Positions 5,277 through 5,755 of a stretch of DNA of 5,755 nt are shown piece by piece. Made by a program: the position numbers and the translations under genes. How positions within the stretch are numbered: the first letter of the stretch is position 1; each line of letters opens with the position of its first letter. The notes under the pieces were generated by a model, which saw only the letters and a list, made by a program, of their open reading frames with translations, ran no database searches and was not told where the DNA came from. Source of the DNA: an uncultured Pseudomonadota bacterium (GTDB lineage: Bacteria; Myxococcota_A; Polyangia; HGW-17). The DNA is taken from contig CALKWH010000418.1 in NCBI GenBank assembly GCA_938004375.1, forward strand, positions 1 to 5,755, written 5' to 3'.

Positions 5277-5712
5277 TTACTCGGTGATCAAGCCCTGCAT
5301 CAACTCGCGGGAGGTGACCATGTGCTGGAGCACGTAATAGGTCGTGTAGGCCGCCTGGCGCACCACGACGTCCCAATATTCCTCGTAGGTGGCGGTGGTG
5401 ACCGCGTCGACGATGACGTCGGTGGATTCGGCCTCGAGGAGCTTGGTCGGCGGATCCAGCAGCAGGTCATGGAGAAATTCGAGGTCGGCGGCGGTGAAGA
5501 GCACGTCGGCCTCGGGGTCTCCCTCGACGCCCTTGTAGAAGTCGCCGCTCCTGCCGGCGGGGTGGAACACGGCGCTGTAGTTGAGGTTCGTGTCGAACAG
5601 CAGGAAGAACTTGATGGCCTTGCACTTGCCCGAGGCGCAGGACAGGGGATCACCGATCAGGCGGGCGTAGCCCAGCAGCGTCTTGCCCTCGTCCAGAAGG
5701 GACCAGAAGGTC
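5277..5712 (-). CDS. Probable extracytoplasmic FMN-binding-domain protein, C-terminal fragment (5' end missing)
   Basis: The real reading frame enters the contig at 5712; 144 complete residues run to the TAA at 5277-5279. An apparent GTG start giving MCSSDL at 5729-5712 is translated adapter and must be discarded. In fragment numbering it shows EGKTLLGYARLI (8-19), a C....C pair (Cys25, Cys30: CASGKC), the strand AIKFFLLFD (32-40), GV.GD (61-65), and VDAVTTATYEEY (101-112) near the end. DAVTTAT fits the Dxx[ST]xAT pattern at which ApbE-type transferases attach FMN to Thr in NosR/RnfG/NqrC-like FMN-binding domains, except that Thr replaces the usual Gly. The G-Y-hydrophobic segment and the motif's position are also typical of that fold. 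The missing N-terminus could carry a signal peptide, membrane anchor or further domain. It leads the visible operon, followed by the Tat polyferredoxin and the barrel, a context that fits a periplasmic redox role. The coding call is strong; the FMN assignment is moderate, since the motif is a variant. Confidence 0.6.
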
Positions 5713-5755
5713 AGATCGGAAGAGCACACGTCTGAACTCCAGTCACCGAATACGA
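5713..5755 (+). other. Illumina P7-side adapter with i7 index, non-biological
   Basis: Bases 5713-5746 match the TruSeq Read 2/index adapter, beginning AGATCGGAAGAGC and ending CCAGTCAC. The next eight bases, CGAATACG (5747-5754), sit where the i7 sample index belongs, and the final A matches the first base of the constant sequence after the index. This is library sequence. On the minus strand it creates the false N-terminus MCSSDL for the flavin-domain fragment. Confidence 0.98.

Noticed and set aside
5712..5729. GTG start giving N-terminus MCSSDL for the flavin-domain gene
   Set aside because: These codons are adapter sequence read in reverse; the real gene continues beyond the contig end.
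1..5755. CRISPR array, tRNA or rRNA genes, transposase or attachment sites
   Set aside because: I saw no spaced direct repeats, cloverleaf-like sequence, rRNA motifs or transposase genes on either strand.

Overview
This window is almost certainly one whole short-read assembly contig and not a slice of a finished genome. Both ends are Illumina TruSeq-type adapter (1-41 and 5713-5755), so the biological insert is about 42-5712. The DNA is GC-rich with strongly GC-biased third codon positions. It encodes a lipoprotein with Cys-rich 'CGNG..GE.CDG' repeats, a repeat style typical of Myxococcota, Bradymonadales and related former Deltaproteobacteria, plus a second lipoprotein with an EGF-like module. 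A myxobacterium-like, Gram-negative bacterium with an outer membrane is the best guess. The window contains no rRNA or other marker that would place it more exactly.

Plus strand, left to right. (1) The C-terminal four-fifths of a TrmN6/YfiC-family (COG4123) tRNA adenine-N6 methyltransferase, cut at its SAM-binding glycine loop by the adapter. A small hairpin plus T-tract overlaps its stop codon and looks like an intrinsic terminator. (2) A short AT-rich gap with a strong Shine-Dalgarno. (3) A 624-residue lipoprotein with three N-terminal Cys-rich repeats and a large C-terminal region of unknown fold. (4) Four bases further on, a 275-residue lipoprotein combining an EGF-like module with a conserved 'KPVIYLYP ... 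YWLP ... GFTLVEWGG' domain of unknown function. The two lipoproteins look like one transcriptional unit of cell-surface or periplasmic proteins.

Minus strand, right to left (the other half). (5) The C-terminal 144 residues of a protein that looks like an extracytoplasmic FMN-binding domain, with a Dxx[ST]xAT-type flavinylation site (DAVTTAT). (6) A Tat-exported polyferredoxin with four [4Fe-4S] Cys sets and a possible lipobox. (7) A 423-residue outer-membrane beta-barrel with a Sec signal peptide and a terminal Phe. The spacings are 23 bases between (5) and (6) and a 20-base overlap between (6) and (7), so these three form a tight operon. It converges with the lipoprotein pair, leaving only 15 bases between the stop codons.

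The most interesting reading is that genes 5-7 form a small extracytoplasmic redox module: a flavin domain, a periplasmic four-cluster iron-sulfur protein and an outer-membrane channel or porin. This is inference from domain content and operon structure. The upstream part of the operon lies beyond the contig, and no cytochrome, quinol oxidase or terminal reductase is visible.
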